From AC-32 sp963715575 (lineage in GTDB: Bacteria; Actinomycetota; Thermoleophilia; Gaiellales; Gaiellaceae): DNA of 64,000 nt. Every line of letters starts with the position of its first letter. Position 1 is the stretch's first letter. Location of the stretch: assembly GCA_963715575.1 (NCBI GenBank), contig OY970250.1, forward strand, positions 1,674,001 through 1,738,000, read 5' to 3'. Under the pieces are notes generated by a model. That model did not search any database. It saw only the letters and a program-made list of their open reading frames with translations, and was not told the origin of the DNA. The position numbers and the translations under genes are program-made. Below are positions 15,241 through 24,111 of the stretch, piece after piece.

Positions 15241-15959
15241 CAGAGCCGGTGCTGCGGGACGTGCGTGCCCCACATGCCGAGCGCGAGCAGCACCGCGAGC
15301 CCGATGTAGAGCGCCAGGATCAGCGTCGCGTTCCCGCGGCCCGCGCCGGGGAGCATCACCGCGGCGCCATCGGCCTGCAGCGGCACCATCGGCGCGGACT
15401 TCGCCAGGCGGTACGAGCGCCAGATCGCGCCGCCGTCGAGGATCCCGATCGGGATCAGGTTGAACAGGTTGAGGAAGAAGCCCGCGTAGGCGAGCGCGTG
15501 GAAGAGCGACGAGCCGGTGTACGACCCGTACGCCCAGCAGGCGAGCGCGGCGAGCCCGCCCGCGGCCGGCCCGGCGAGCGCCACGTAGGAGTTCTTCACC
15601 GGGTTGAGCGGCGAGTTCTTGATCGCCACGTAGGCGCCGAGGAAGGGAATGAAGCGCGGGATCGAGACGTCCAGCCCCTGGCGCTTCGCCTCGACGAAGT
15701 GCCCGAGCTCGTGGATCAGGATCAGCGCCACGAAGCCGACGCCGAACTTCCAGCCCCAGATCAGCGCGTAGGCCGCGACCGAGACGAACAGGCCGAGGAA
15801 CTTGAACGCGAAGACGCTGAACTTGATCGCCAGCCCGAGCACCACCGCGACCGGCGCCCAGATCTTCCGCGCGAGGTCCTTCCAGCCCGGCTGCGGGTGG
15901 ATCGGCTGGTAGTTGCGGAAGTCAGGCTCGAGCTCCGGCCTGGGCGTGAGCTGGCTCAC
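15240..15959 (-). CDS. site-2 protease-like M50 metallopeptidase
   Basis: 239-residue membrane protein. The zinc motif HELGH is at about residues 85-89 within a hydrophobic helix, and the second motif NLIPIGILDGG (the third zinc ligand Asp) is at about residue 167. Four to five helices flank them. There is no PDZ or CBS domain, so it is the compact type that cuts substrates within the membrane, often anti-sigma factors. It is translationally coupled to the LOG gene downstream. No sigma or anti-sigma gene is nearby, so its target cannot be guessed. Confidence 0.92.
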   Translation of the reverse strand: MSQLTPRPELEPDFRNYQPIHPQPGWKDLARKIWAPVAVVLGLAIKFSVFAFKFLGLFVSVAAYALIWGWKFGVGFVALILIHELGHFVEAKRQGLDVSIPRFIPFLGAYVAIKNSPLNPVKNSYVALAGPAAGGLAALACWAYGSYTGSSLFHALAYAGFFLNLFNLIPIGILDGGAIWRSYRLAKSAPMVPLQADGAAVMLPGAGRGNATLILALYIGLAVLLALGMWGTHVPQHRL

Positions 15960-16066
15960 CCTCTGAGGATAGCCGTGGAAGAACTCGTGAACAGGCGCCG
16001 TCCTGTTCCCTGGACAGACTCCCTGACACGCCGTCAGTACTTCCGCTACCGAAAGGACGGGTCACG

Positions 16067-16666
16067 ATGACCAGAGGGTTTGGGCGCTTCCTGCGCCGTA
16101 ACACGATTGCGCTGCTCGCGCTGTTCCTCGCACTCGGAGGCACGACCTATGCAGCGTCCAGCGCATTTCCGAAGAACAGCGTCGGCTCCAAGCAGGTGAT
16201 CAACGGATCGCTGCAGACGGTCGACCTGAGCAAGAAGGCGCGGAAAGCGCTGAAGGGCAACAGAGGGCTGCGAGGGCTCACGGGTGCGAAGGGCGCGACC
16301 GGCGCCGCCGGCGCCGTCGGCGCCCAGGGCGCGAAGGGCGACAAGGGCGACCCGGGTGTCGACGGGACGGCTCGCGCATATGCAGAAGTCGACGACTCCG
16401 CGCCGAGCTTCGTCGCGGGAAGAACGAAGAACTTCACCGCGGTCACCAGGCCCGGCACAGGGGTGTACTGCCTCACGGCGACAGGCATCGATGCGCGAAC
16501 AGTCGCATCCGTGGCTGCGGTCGACTACGGCATCTCGTCTGTGCCCGGAGTCGCTGAGGTCCGCGGCTCGGGCCTGGGGTGCGCAGCGACGCAATTCGAG
16601 GTCGAGACTTTCAATCTCGCCGGCACACTTGTGAACACGATCTCGTTCCATCTGATCGTGCCGTAA
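16067..16666 (+). CDS. secreted protein with a short collagen-like repeat
   Basis: 199 residues. The N-terminal TM/signal segment (NTIALLALFLALGGTTYAASS, about 12-32) is followed by FPKNSVGSKQVINGSL, an N-terminal block typical of Thermoleophilia exported proteins. Eleven Gly-X-Y triplets (about 66-98, GLRGLTGAKGATGAAG onward to GDKGDPGVDG) form a collagen-like rod, followed by a C-terminal beta-rich head of about 100 residues with two cysteines. Such proteins form triple-helical surface stalks in other bacteria. AAGGACGGG lies 8-10 nt before the ATG. No neighbour suggests a partner. Confidence 0.8.
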   Translation: MTRGFGRFLRRNTIALLALFLALGGTTYAASSAFPKNSVGSKQVINGSLQTVDLSKKARKALKGNRGLRGLTGAKGATGAAGAVGAQGAKGDKGDPGVDGTARAYAEVDDSAPSFVAGRTKNFTAVTRPGTGVYCLTATGIDARTVASVAAVDYGISSVPGVAEVRGSGLGCAATQFEVETFNLAGTLVNTISFHLIVP

Positions 16667-16687
16667 AGCGCCATCGAGGCTATGGCG

Positions 16688-16710
16688 AGGGGCGCCCAAA
16701 GGGCGCTCTT
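16688..16710 (+). terminator. likely terminator of the collagen-like gene
   Basis: AGGGGCGCCC, loop AAA, GGGCGCTCTT: about 10 bp including wobble pairs, 22 bp after the stop codon. No long T tract. Confidence 0.5.
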
Positions 16711-16783
16711 CGCTTCTCCGAAGACACGAGCGAGGGTGTTAGACACCGTTTGCTGTCAAGTGGCTGTTCCAGCCGCGGCCGTG

Positions 16784-17188
16784 CTAGTCGGGCGTGACCA
16801 CATCGAGGCCGACACCGGCTGCCGCCCCGGCCTGTCGCAGGTCGTACGTGACGAACGCGTCGAGGGTCTCACCGAGCGACAGCGCGGTGGCGAGGTGGAT
16901 CGCGTCGAGCGTCCGGACTCCCTCCGGTTCGACCGCGCAGGCTCCGTCGAGGATCGCGCGGTCGAGCTCGATCAGGTTCACGAGCTCCAGCACGTCGCTC
17001 GTCCGCTCGGCTGCGCTCTCCGTCGCGCGGCGGGCGGCTCGGCTGACCTCCACGTAGGCGAGCACGCTCGAGACATGGGTGTGGCGGCCGGCGAGAAACG
17101 TCAGCAGAGACGTGGTTTCGCGCTCCTCGAGGACGAGCTTGACGAGGGCGGAGGAGTCGAGGTAGGTGAGCTCGCCGGCTCGGCTCAC
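16784..17188 (-). CDS. vapC: VapC-type PIN-domain ribonuclease toxin
   Basis: 134 residues, normal for VapC. The metal-binding acids are in YLDSSALVKL (Asp near residue 10), SVLAYVEVSRA (Glu near residue 47) and TLDAIHLATAL (Asp near residue 93), with a last acidic site in FVTYDLRQ. It would cut RNA, often initiator tRNA or rRNA loops, when freed from its antitoxin. The start ATG at 17188 overlaps the antitoxin stop by four bases (ATGA), so the pair is translationally coupled. Confidence 0.92.
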   Translation of the reverse strand: MSRAGELTYLDSSALVKLVLEERETTSLLTFLAGRHTHVSSVLAYVEVSRAARRATESAAERTSDVLELVNLIELDRAILDGACAVEPEGVRTLDAIHLATALSLGETLDAFVTYDLRQAGAAAGVGLDVVTPD

Positions 17189-17469
17189 TCGCGGTCTTCG
17201 CGCTGTTGGTCCAGGGCCCCGCTGATGTCCGCGCCCTCGATGCGAAGCGGTGGCCCGAGCTGCTCCAGCCGGCGCGTCGCTCGGCGTGCGACCCGACCTT
17301 CAGCTGCGAGGCGGTCGATCGGGTCCGCGTGCTTCGGCAGCGGTGTCAGGAGCGCAACGGGGTGACCGCGTTCCGTTACCTCCAACGACTCGCCACGACG
17401 CACGCGGCGCACGTAGACGCTCAGGTTCTGGCGTAGCTCGCGAATCCCGACGCGTGGCCTCGTGCTCAT
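17185..17469 (-). CDS. vapB: VapB/Phd-type antitoxin
   Basis: 94 residues. The N-terminal part (VGIRELRQNLSVYVRRVRRGESLEVTERG) is the Phd/YefM DNA-binding fold, and the acidic C-terminus (EGADISGALDQQREDRE) is the part expected to wrap the toxin. The ATG at 17469 is preferred; an in-frame TTG lies at 17478. It precedes vapC by a four-base overlap and would repress its own operon. Its neighbourhood up to 17.9 kb has lower GC and a gene remnant, in keeping with an accessory insertion. Confidence 0.88.
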   Translation of the reverse strand: MSTRPRVGIRELRQNLSVYVRRVRRGESLEVTERGHPVALLTPLPKHADPIDRLAAEGRVARRATRRLEQLGPPLRIEGADISGALDQQREDRE

Positions 17470-17478
17470 GACGCACAA

Positions 17479-17700
17479 CGTAGCACAAGGCGGGCCAACT
17501 GCTTCGATTTCGCCGACTGAGTCGTTACTTGTACTTTCCGGCAGGTTGTAGCGAAAAGTGCCCCGCTGACCTATATGGGTCTAAAGACATAAACACCGGA
17601 CTCCGATAACTTCTGGCACATAGGGGATGACGAAAGGATCCGGGGGTGTCGCAGCCCCAGGCAGATCCGAAAAGTGCTCGCCGCATAGTCGTTCCCGTTT
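17479..17700. other. gene-free, lower-GC stretch upstream of vapB
   Basis: No gene recognised. It holds two direct copies of CGAAAAGTG (17552-17560 and 17668-17676), and the surroundings of the first copy look like an insertion-sequence end, but no transposase or paired inverted ends are present. Composition is more AT-rich than the flanks. Transcription of vapBC must start near 17480. Confidence 0.35.
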
Positions 17701-17706
17701 TCGGCC

Positions 17707-17741
17707 ACAGGGCGGGCGCCCTCTCGGGCCGCCCGCCCTGT
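17707..17741 (-). terminator. hairpin after the Ig-like gene remnant
   Basis: Perfect 11-bp stem (ACAGGGCGGGC and complement) with a 13-nt loop, 8 bp after the stop codon of the remnant at 17750. Reads as the surviving terminator of the lost gene. Confidence 0.6.
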
Positions 17742-17749
17742 CGGCGGTT

Positions 17750-17880
17750 TCAGCTCGTGACCGTGTAGTGCTTCGTCGCGGTCGTCGTCGTGCCGTTCGC
17801 GTCGGTCGCCGTCACCGCGAATGTGTCCGGCCCGGCGTGCACGTGTCGAGCGCCGTGCCTGTTCCATCCCTCGTTCCAGG
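17750..17880 (-). pseudogene. C-terminal tail of an Ig/PKD-like surface protein
   Basis: The last about 25 residues (TFAVTATDANGTTTTATKHY and TVTS to a stop at 17750) are the typical end strand of bacterial Ig/PKD repeats. The preceding strand GTALDTCTPG lies in another reading frame, so a frameshift falls around 17840. Everything further upstream is missing or replaced by the start of the subtilase gene. The tail kept its terminator hairpin. A decayed gene is the simplest reading. Confidence 0.65.
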
Positions 17881-17917
17881 GTGCTCGTTCGAGTGATGCG
17901 ACCCGATACCGCCATGC

Positions 17918-19099
17918 GTGAGCGTCGTCGCCCGGACGCTCTGTGCGGTAGCCGCAGTCGCGCTGCTCGCCGCGCCGAGCGCAACAGCTTCCTCCCACGT
18001 CGTGCGGCAGCTCGCGCTGCTGCAGCGCGCGGGCGTGCAGGTGCCCCGCGTCGTCAAGCCCGTTCAGCGGCGAGCGCTGACCGTCGACGAGCCGGCCCTG
18101 GCCGAGACGTACCAGCCCGGCATCGCCTGGGAATGGCAGTGGGCGGACTCGCGGGTCGGGGAAGTGCCCGACTGGGTGCTACGCGCCGCGGCGAGCGTGA
18201 AGATCGCCGTGATCGACAGCGGCGCCGACGTGAACGCACCCGATCTCGCCGACAAGTCTCCGCGCACCTGGAGCGTGCTCTCCCGCTCGACCCGCGTGCG
18301 CGACCGGCTCGGGCACGGCACGTTCGTCGCCTCGCTCGCGGCGGGCTCGGTCAGCAACGGCACCGGCGTCTCCGGCTTCGGCGGCGACGCGCGGCTGCTG
18401 GTCGTCCAGGCGATCGACGCCGACGGCTACATCACCGACGTGGACGAGGCGGCGGCGATCGTCTACGCGGTCGAGCGCGGCGCGAAGATCGTCAACCTCT
18501 CGATCGGCGGCTCCGAGACCTCGCAGGTCGAGCGGCAGGCGATCCGCTGGGCCGCGCGGCGCGGCGTCCTGATCGTCGCGGCCGCCGGCAACGAGCACGA
18601 CGAGGGCAACCTGCCCGAATACCCGGCCGCGCTGCTCCAGCCGCTCGGCTCGCACGGCCGCGGCGGGATCGGCCTCGCGGTCGGCGCGACCTCGATGGAC
18701 GGCACGCGCTCGTACTTCTCGAACACCGGCTCCTACCTCTCGCTGGCGGCGCCGGGCTACAACGTCTTCGCGGCCGAGTCGGCGGATGCGCCCTGGCCGC
18801 GCGCGCAGCTCCCGTGGAGCTCGCCGGGCTACTACGGCTGGGCGAGCGGCACGTCGTTCTCCTCGCCCGAGGTGGCCGGCGCCGCCGCGCTCGTCTGGGC
18901 GGCCAACCCGCGGCTGACTGCGCCGCAGGTGGCGAAGGTGCTGAAGCAGAGCGCGACCGGCACGACGTGGAACCGCGAGCTCGGCTGGGGCCGCCTCGAC
19001 GCCGTCGCAGCCGTGCAGCTCGGGCTCGCGACGAAGGGCCTGGCGCTACGGCAGGTGCGTCACGACCCGCGGCCGATCCACTCTTCGCCGCCCTCGTAG
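17918..19099 (+). CDS. secreted S8 (subtilisin-family) serine protease
   Basis: 393 residues. A signal peptide spans about 1-25. The triad is Asp100 in AVIDSGAD, His133 in DRLGHGTFVASL and Ser313 in GTSFSSPEVAG; the oxyanion Asn lies in AAAGNEHDEG near residue 225. The region before Asp100 is short and has little inhibitor-propeptide character. The GTG at 17918 gives a complete signal peptide; the ATG 4 bases upstream is out of frame. The 3' end overlaps the convergent moaX gene by 40 bp. An extracellular protease is firmly supported; the substrate is unknown. Confidence 0.92.
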   Translation: MSVVARTLCAVAAVALLAAPSATASSHVVRQLALLQRAGVQVPRVVKPVQRRALTVDEPALAETYQPGIAWEWQWADSRVGEVPDWVLRAAASVKIAVIDSGADVNAPDLADKSPRTWSVLSRSTRVRDRLGHGTFVASLAAGSVSNGTGVSGFGGDARLLVVQAIDADGYITDVDEAAAIVYAVERGAKIVNLSIGGSETSQVERQAIRWAARRGVLIVAAAGNEHDEGNLPEYPAALLQPLGSHGRGGIGLAVGATSMDGTRSYFSNTGSYLSLAAPGYNVFAAESADAPWPRAQLPWSSPGYYGWASGTSFSSPEVAGAAALVWAANPRLTAPQVAKVLKQSATGTTWNRELGWGRLDAVAAVQLGLATKGLALRQVRHDPRPIHSSPPS

Positions 19100-19689
19100 A
19101 CCTCCTTCTTCCAGAGCGGCACCGTCTCCTTGAGCGTGTCGATCGCGTCCTGGCAGGCCGCGAGTGCGTCCTGGCGATGTGGGGCCGAGACGGCGACCAC
19201 GACGCTCGCCTCGCCGATCCCGAGCGTGCCGACGCGGTGGTGGATCGCGACCGCGCAGAGCTCGTACCGTTCCTGCAGGTCGCGCGCGAGCTGGGCCATC
19301 ACGTCCTCGGCCATCTCGGCGTAGGCCTCGTACTCGAGCCGCGTCACCTCACGGCCGCGTGACTGGCGGCGCACCGTGCCCGTGAAGGTGGCGACGGCCC
19401 CGGCCCGCTCGTCCGCGACCTCGGCGGCCACTGCTTCGAGCGAGAGCGGCTCGTCGGTCACCCGGAAGGCGCCGCCCGAGACCGGCGGGATCAGCGCGAC
19501 CTCGTCGCCGTCCACGAGCTCCCGCTCGCGCTCGGCGTACTCGCGGTTGACGGCGTAGAGCAGCCCTGCAGGCTCGTCACCGAGGCCGAGCGCGGGCCAG
19601 ACGTCGGCGACCGTTGCGGCCTCGAGCTCGCGCCGCGACCAGCCCGCCTGCTCGCGCAGACCCGCGAAGAGCCTCACGGTCACGGCCAT
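19060..19689 (-). CDS. moaX: MoaX: molybdopterin synthase MoaD-MoaE fusion
   Basis: 209 residues. Residues 1-73 are a MoaD ubiquitin-like domain that ends in VSGG (Gly72-Gly73); residues about 74-209 are MoaE, with the active-site region VPLWKKEVYEGGEEWI. MoaD must have a free C-terminal Gly-Gly to be adenylated and thiocarboxylated, so the fusion should be cut after Gly73, as is known for mycobacterial MoaX (Rv3323c). The product makes molybdopterin for Mo enzymes. The ATG at 19689 has TAGGCT 7 nt upstream. An open frame extends far upstream but is antisense to the mutase gene. Confidence 0.95.
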   Translation of the reverse strand: MAVTVRLFAGLREQAGWSRRELEAATVADVWPALGLGDEPAGLLYAVNREYAERERELVDGDEVALIPPVSGGAFRVTDEPLSLEAVAAEVADERAGAVATFTGTVRRQSRGREVTRLEYEAYAEMAEDVMAQLARDLQERYELCAVAIHHRVGTLGIGEASVVVAVSAPHRQDALAACQDAIDTLKETVPLWKKEVYEGGEEWIGRGS

Positions 19690-19707
19690 GCGGGATAGCC
19701 TAGTTTC
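19690..19707. promoter_or_regulatory. 18-bp divergent promoter of moaX and the mutase gene
   Basis: The whole gap between two start codons. Plus strand TAGCCT (19696-19701) lies 6 nt before GTG; minus strand TAGGCT (19702-19697) lies 7 nt before ATG. The two hexamers overlap by five bases around one near-palindrome, so both transcripts would be leaderless and mutually exclusive at any instant. Confidence 0.6.
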
Positions 19708-21285
<1,578 letters not shown>

Positions 21286-21439
21286 CGGTCGTCTGCGGGT
21301 AGCTACTGAGCGCGATCCGAACCCGCACCGATGCCCACTGGTGCGGCGCCTGGGATCGTGACTCTTGCCAGGCACCGGGGGTCTCGCTTGCCATGGCTTG
21401 GCGCCCGGCGCCTCCCTTCGACAGAGGGAGATGATCTCC

Positions 21440-22405
21440 ATGAAGCGAAGACTCCGCGGCCGCGGCGGCCTGCTCGCCGTCGCCGTGCTCGCGCTCGGGC
21501 TGCTTGTCTCCGCGCAAGCATCCGTCGGCGTTGCGTCTGCCGCGCCGTCGCATCCGCAGGTCGTGGCCTCGTGGCCGTTTGCGCCCCCGTACGGGTCGTT
21601 CGCGGAGAGCATGACGCTCGGCACAGACGGGAACCTCTACGTCTCGCTCACGACCTGGGGCGACGTGAGCGATGTCGGCCAGGTCGTCAAGGTGACGCCG
21701 GCCGGAGTGATGTCGCCGTACGGCCAGAGCATGGACCTCGGCTTCGGCCTCCTGACCGGGCTCGCCTTCCACGGGGGCGACCTGTACGTCGCGGTGGCCT
21801 TCTCCGACTCACCCGCCGTGTACCGCGTGCCAGTAAGCGGGTCGCCGACGCAGGTGCTCGCGCTGCCGGAGGAGAGCTTCCCGAACGGGATCGCCTTCCA
21901 CGGCGGCGATCTGTACGTCACCGACAGCGCCCTCGGCGCGGTCTGGCGGGTAGACCCGACGACACCCTCCGCTCCGTCGGATCCCTGGTTGCAGGACGAG
22001 CTGCTCTCGCCCGGCAGCGGGCCGAGGGATCATGAGATCGGCGCGAACGGGATCGCCTTCAGCGGCAACTCGCTGTACGTCGCGGTCGCAGATGCCGGCC
22101 GGATCGTCAAGGTCGCACTCGGTACGGGCGGCTCTGCTGGACCGCTCGACGTGGTTCTCGAGCGCGCGACGCTGAAGAGCGTCGACGGGATCGCCTTCGA
22201 CCCGTCGGGCAACCTCTGGGTCACCACGAATGGCCCGAACTACGGCCAGGTGCTGATGCTCGGCACCAACGGCAAGCTCGCCGTCGCGGCGCCCCAGGTG
22301 GGGCTCGACTATCCGACGCAGCCGGTCTTCGGGCCGACCGGAACGCTGTTCGTCTCGAACGGCTCCTTTGACGGCGGCGCTCCGAGCGTCGTCACCTTGC
22401 CGTAA
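21440..22405 (+). CDS. secreted SMP-30/NHL-like beta-propeller protein
   Basis: 321 residues from the ATG at 21440 (GGGAG 9 nt upstream; another ATG at 21431 is too close to it). The signal peptide is about 1-35 (LLAVAVLALGLLVSAQASVGVASAA). The mature protein repeats a blade motif: NGIAFHGGDLYVTDS, NGIAFSGNSLYVAVAD, DGIAFDPSGNLWVTTNG, as in gluconolactonase-like and NHL propellers. A hairpin in the leader (CTCCC with GGGAG, 21413-21430) could cover the ribosome binding site. No catalytic metal ligands could be assigned, so binding or lactonase activity are both possible. Confidence 0.8.
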   Translation: MKRRLRGRGGLLAVAVLALGLLVSAQASVGVASAAPSHPQVVASWPFAPPYGSFAESMTLGTDGNLYVSLTTWGDVSDVGQVVKVTPAGVMSPYGQSMDLGFGLLTGLAFHGGDLYVAVAFSDSPAVYRVPVSGSPTQVLALPEESFPNGIAFHGGDLYVTDSALGAVWRVDPTTPSAPSDPWLQDELLSPGSGPRDHEIGANGIAFSGNSLYVAVADAGRIVKVALGTGGSAGPLDVVLERATLKSVDGIAFDPSGNLWVTTNGPNYGQVLMLGTNGKLAVAAPQVGLDYPTQPVFGPTGTLFVSNGSFDGGAPSVVTLP

Positions 22406-22410
22406 CGCCC

Positions 22411-22450
22411 GGCGAGGCCGGGCCGCTCACGCTTACGGCCCGGCCTCGCC
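22411..22450 (+). terminator. 15-bp hairpin terminator
   Basis: GGCGAGGCCGGGCCG (22411-22425) and its exact complement (22436-22450) around a 10-nt loop, 6 bp after the stop of the propeller gene. No T tract. It separates that gene from the glycosyltransferase gene starting at 22479. Confidence 0.75.
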
Positions 22451-22478
22451 CGCTGCGCCGAAGCGTCAAGCTGTCGGC

Positions 22479-23471
22479 GTGAGGATCCTGCTCGTCTCGC
22501 AGATGTATCCCGGCCCCGAAGACCCCGACCTGGGCGTCTTCGTGGCGCAGATCGAGCGGGCCCTCGCGGAGCGCGGCCACGAGGTCGAGCTGGCAGTGCT
22601 GGAGTCGCGCGGGGGTGGCAAGGGGCGCTACGCGATCCTCGCGCTGCGGACCTTGCGTGCTGCACGCCGGTTCAAGCCCGAGGTCGTCTACGCGCACTTC
22701 CTCGTGCCCTCCGGCCTGCTCGCCGCGGTGGCCGGGAAGGCGCCGCTCGTCGTCACCGCGCACGGGCGGGACGTCCGCAACGTCGGCGCGATCCGCGGCG
22801 TCGGGACGGCCACCCGCGCGACCGTGCGCCACGCCGAGGCGGTGATCGCCGTCTCGGACTACCTGCGCCGCGAGCTCGAGGCCAAGGTGCCGGAGGCGCG
22901 CGGCAAGACCGACGTGGTCGACTCGGGCGTCGACCTGGAGCGCTTCCGCGTCGAGCCCGCGCCCGAGGGCGGGCCGCATTTTCTCTGCATCGGCTCGCTG
23001 ACCGAGCGCAAGAACGTCGTGCGGCTGGCGGACGCGTTCGCGCGCCTCGGCGAGGGCACGCTGACCTTCGTCGGCGACGGGCCGTTGCGCCCGCACCTCG
23101 AAGGCCGCGAGCGGGTGGAGCTCGCCGGGGCCGTCCCCCACGAGGAGCTGCCGGCGCGGATCGCGTCCGCCCACGTCGTCTGCCAGCCGAGCCTGATCGA
23201 GCCCTTCGGCCAGGCAGCGCTCGAGGCGATGGCCTGCGGGCGCTCGGTCGTCGCCACGCGCACCGGCGGCCCGCCCGAGTTCGTGCCGCCGGCGGCCGGC
23301 GTGCTGGTCGACCCGCTCGACGTCGAGGGGATGACCGATGCTCTGCGCGCCGCGGCCGCGATGCCGTGCCCGAACCCAGCCGCGCGGGCCGTCGCCGAGG
23401 AGCACGACGTACGCAAGCAGGCCGAGCGGATCGAGGCGATCCTGGAACGGGCCGCAGCCGAACGCGGCTGA
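22479..23471 (+). CDS. family 4 (GT-B) glycosyltransferase
   Basis: 330 residues from the GTG at 22479. The N-terminal Rossmann domain begins with VRILLVSQMYPGPEDPDLG and carries VTAHGRDV near residue 95. The C-terminal nucleotide-sugar domain has FLCIGSLTERKNVVRLADA near 170 and the E-x7-E donor motif SLIEPFGQAALEAMACGRSVV near 245. It is a retaining transferase of the capsular or glycolipid type. The lone receiver gene starts 17 bp after its stop, perhaps in the same transcript. The acceptor cannot be predicted. Confidence 0.9.
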   Translation: MRILLVSQMYPGPEDPDLGVFVAQIERALAERGHEVELAVLESRGGGKGRYAILALRTLRAARRFKPEVVYAHFLVPSGLLAAVAGKAPLVVTAHGRDVRNVGAIRGVGTATRATVRHAEAVIAVSDYLRRELEAKVPEARGKTDVVDSGVDLERFRVEPAPEGGPHFLCIGSLTERKNVVRLADAFARLGEGTLTFVGDGPLRPHLEGRERVELAGAVPHEELPARIASAHVVCQPSLIEPFGQAALEAMACGRSVVATRTGGPPEFVPPAAGVLVDPLDVEGMTDALRAAAAMPCPNPAARAVAEEHDVRKQAERIEAILERAAAERG

Positions 23472-23488
23472 AATACGTTTCTCTAACA

Positions 23489-23863
23489 GTGCCGCCAATA
23501 CCGATTCGCGTCCTGATCGCCGACGACCACCGGCTCTTCGCCGAGGCGCTCGAAGCGATCCTCACGGCCGAGCCGGAGTTCGAGGTCGTCGGCCACGCCC
23601 GCGACGGCGAGCAGGCGGTCGAGCGCTCGCTTGCGCTGAAGCCCGACGTGATCCTGATGGACATCGCGATGCCGGTCCTCGACGGCGTCGAAGCGACCAA
23701 GCGGATCCGCAGGAAGCAGAAGCGGGCCTGCGTGCTGATGCTGACCGGCTCGAACTCGCGCAGCGACGTCGCGCGGGCGCGCGAGGCCGGCGCCGCCGGC
23801 TACGTGACGAAGGACAAGATCGCCGCGCAGCTGATCGAGGCCATCCGCGAGTTGGCCGCCTGA
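23489..23863 (+). CDS. stand-alone response-regulator receiver domain
   Basis: 124 residues from the GTG at 23489: a single CheY-like domain with IADDHR (acidic pair), phospho-acceptor Asp58 in ILMDIAMP, the Thr in MLTGSNSR and Lys in YVTKDK. No output domain follows; the stop comes 26 bp before secG. The sequence looks like the receiver half of a NarL/FixJ-type regulator. Its partner kinase is not adjacent. It may act as a phosphate sink, by protein contact, or be a truncated regulator. Confidence 0.88.
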   Translation: MPPIPIRVLIADDHRLFAEALEAILTAEPEFEVVGHARDGEQAVERSLALKPDVILMDIAMPVLDGVEATKRIRRKQKRACVLMLTGSNSRSDVARAREAGAAGYVTKDKIAAQLIEAIRELAA

Positions 23864-23889
23864 GCGACGCTGGTACCCTGTCCCGCGCT

Positions 23890-24111
23890 GTGGTTCAGCT
23901 CTTTGCGGTCATCCAGGTTCTCATCGCGGCGGCCCTCGTCGGCCTAGTTCTGATGCACTCCGGCCGCGACGCCGGCCTGGGCGGGATGGGCTTCACGCCA
24001 GCCTCGCAGGGCGGCACGCACATCGTCGAGCGGAACCTGACGCGCCTGACGATCTTCGTCGCGATCCTGTTCGCGGCGAACACGATCCTGCTCTTCCACC
24101 TGCTCAAGTAG
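23890..24111 (+). CDS. secG: preprotein translocase subunit SecG
   Basis: 73 residues with the SecG layout: an N-terminal helix (LFAVIQVLIAAALVGLVLMHSG), a Gly-rich cytoplasmic loop (GLGGMGFTPASQGGTHIVERN) and a second helix (LTIFVAILFAANTILLFHLL). It assists SecYEG protein export. The GTG at 23890 has a TACCCT hexamer 10 nt upstream (23874-23879) and no Shine-Dalgarno sequence. The downstream lipoprotein gene begins at the next base after the stop, so they form an operon. Confidence 0.93.
   Translation: MVQLFAVIQVLIAAALVGLVLMHSGRDAGLGGMGFTPASQGGTHIVERNLTRLTIFVAILFAANTILLFHLLK

Noticed and set aside
17479..17700. Complete insertion sequence
   Set aside because: No transposase and no pair of terminal inverted repeats; only a repeated 9-mer.
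19690..19707. Cobalamin riboswitch for the B12-dependent mutase
   Set aside because: The 18-bp gap cannot hold one.
21286..21439. Riboswitch in the leader of the propeller gene
   Set aside because: Several short hairpins are present, but no known consensus could be matched.
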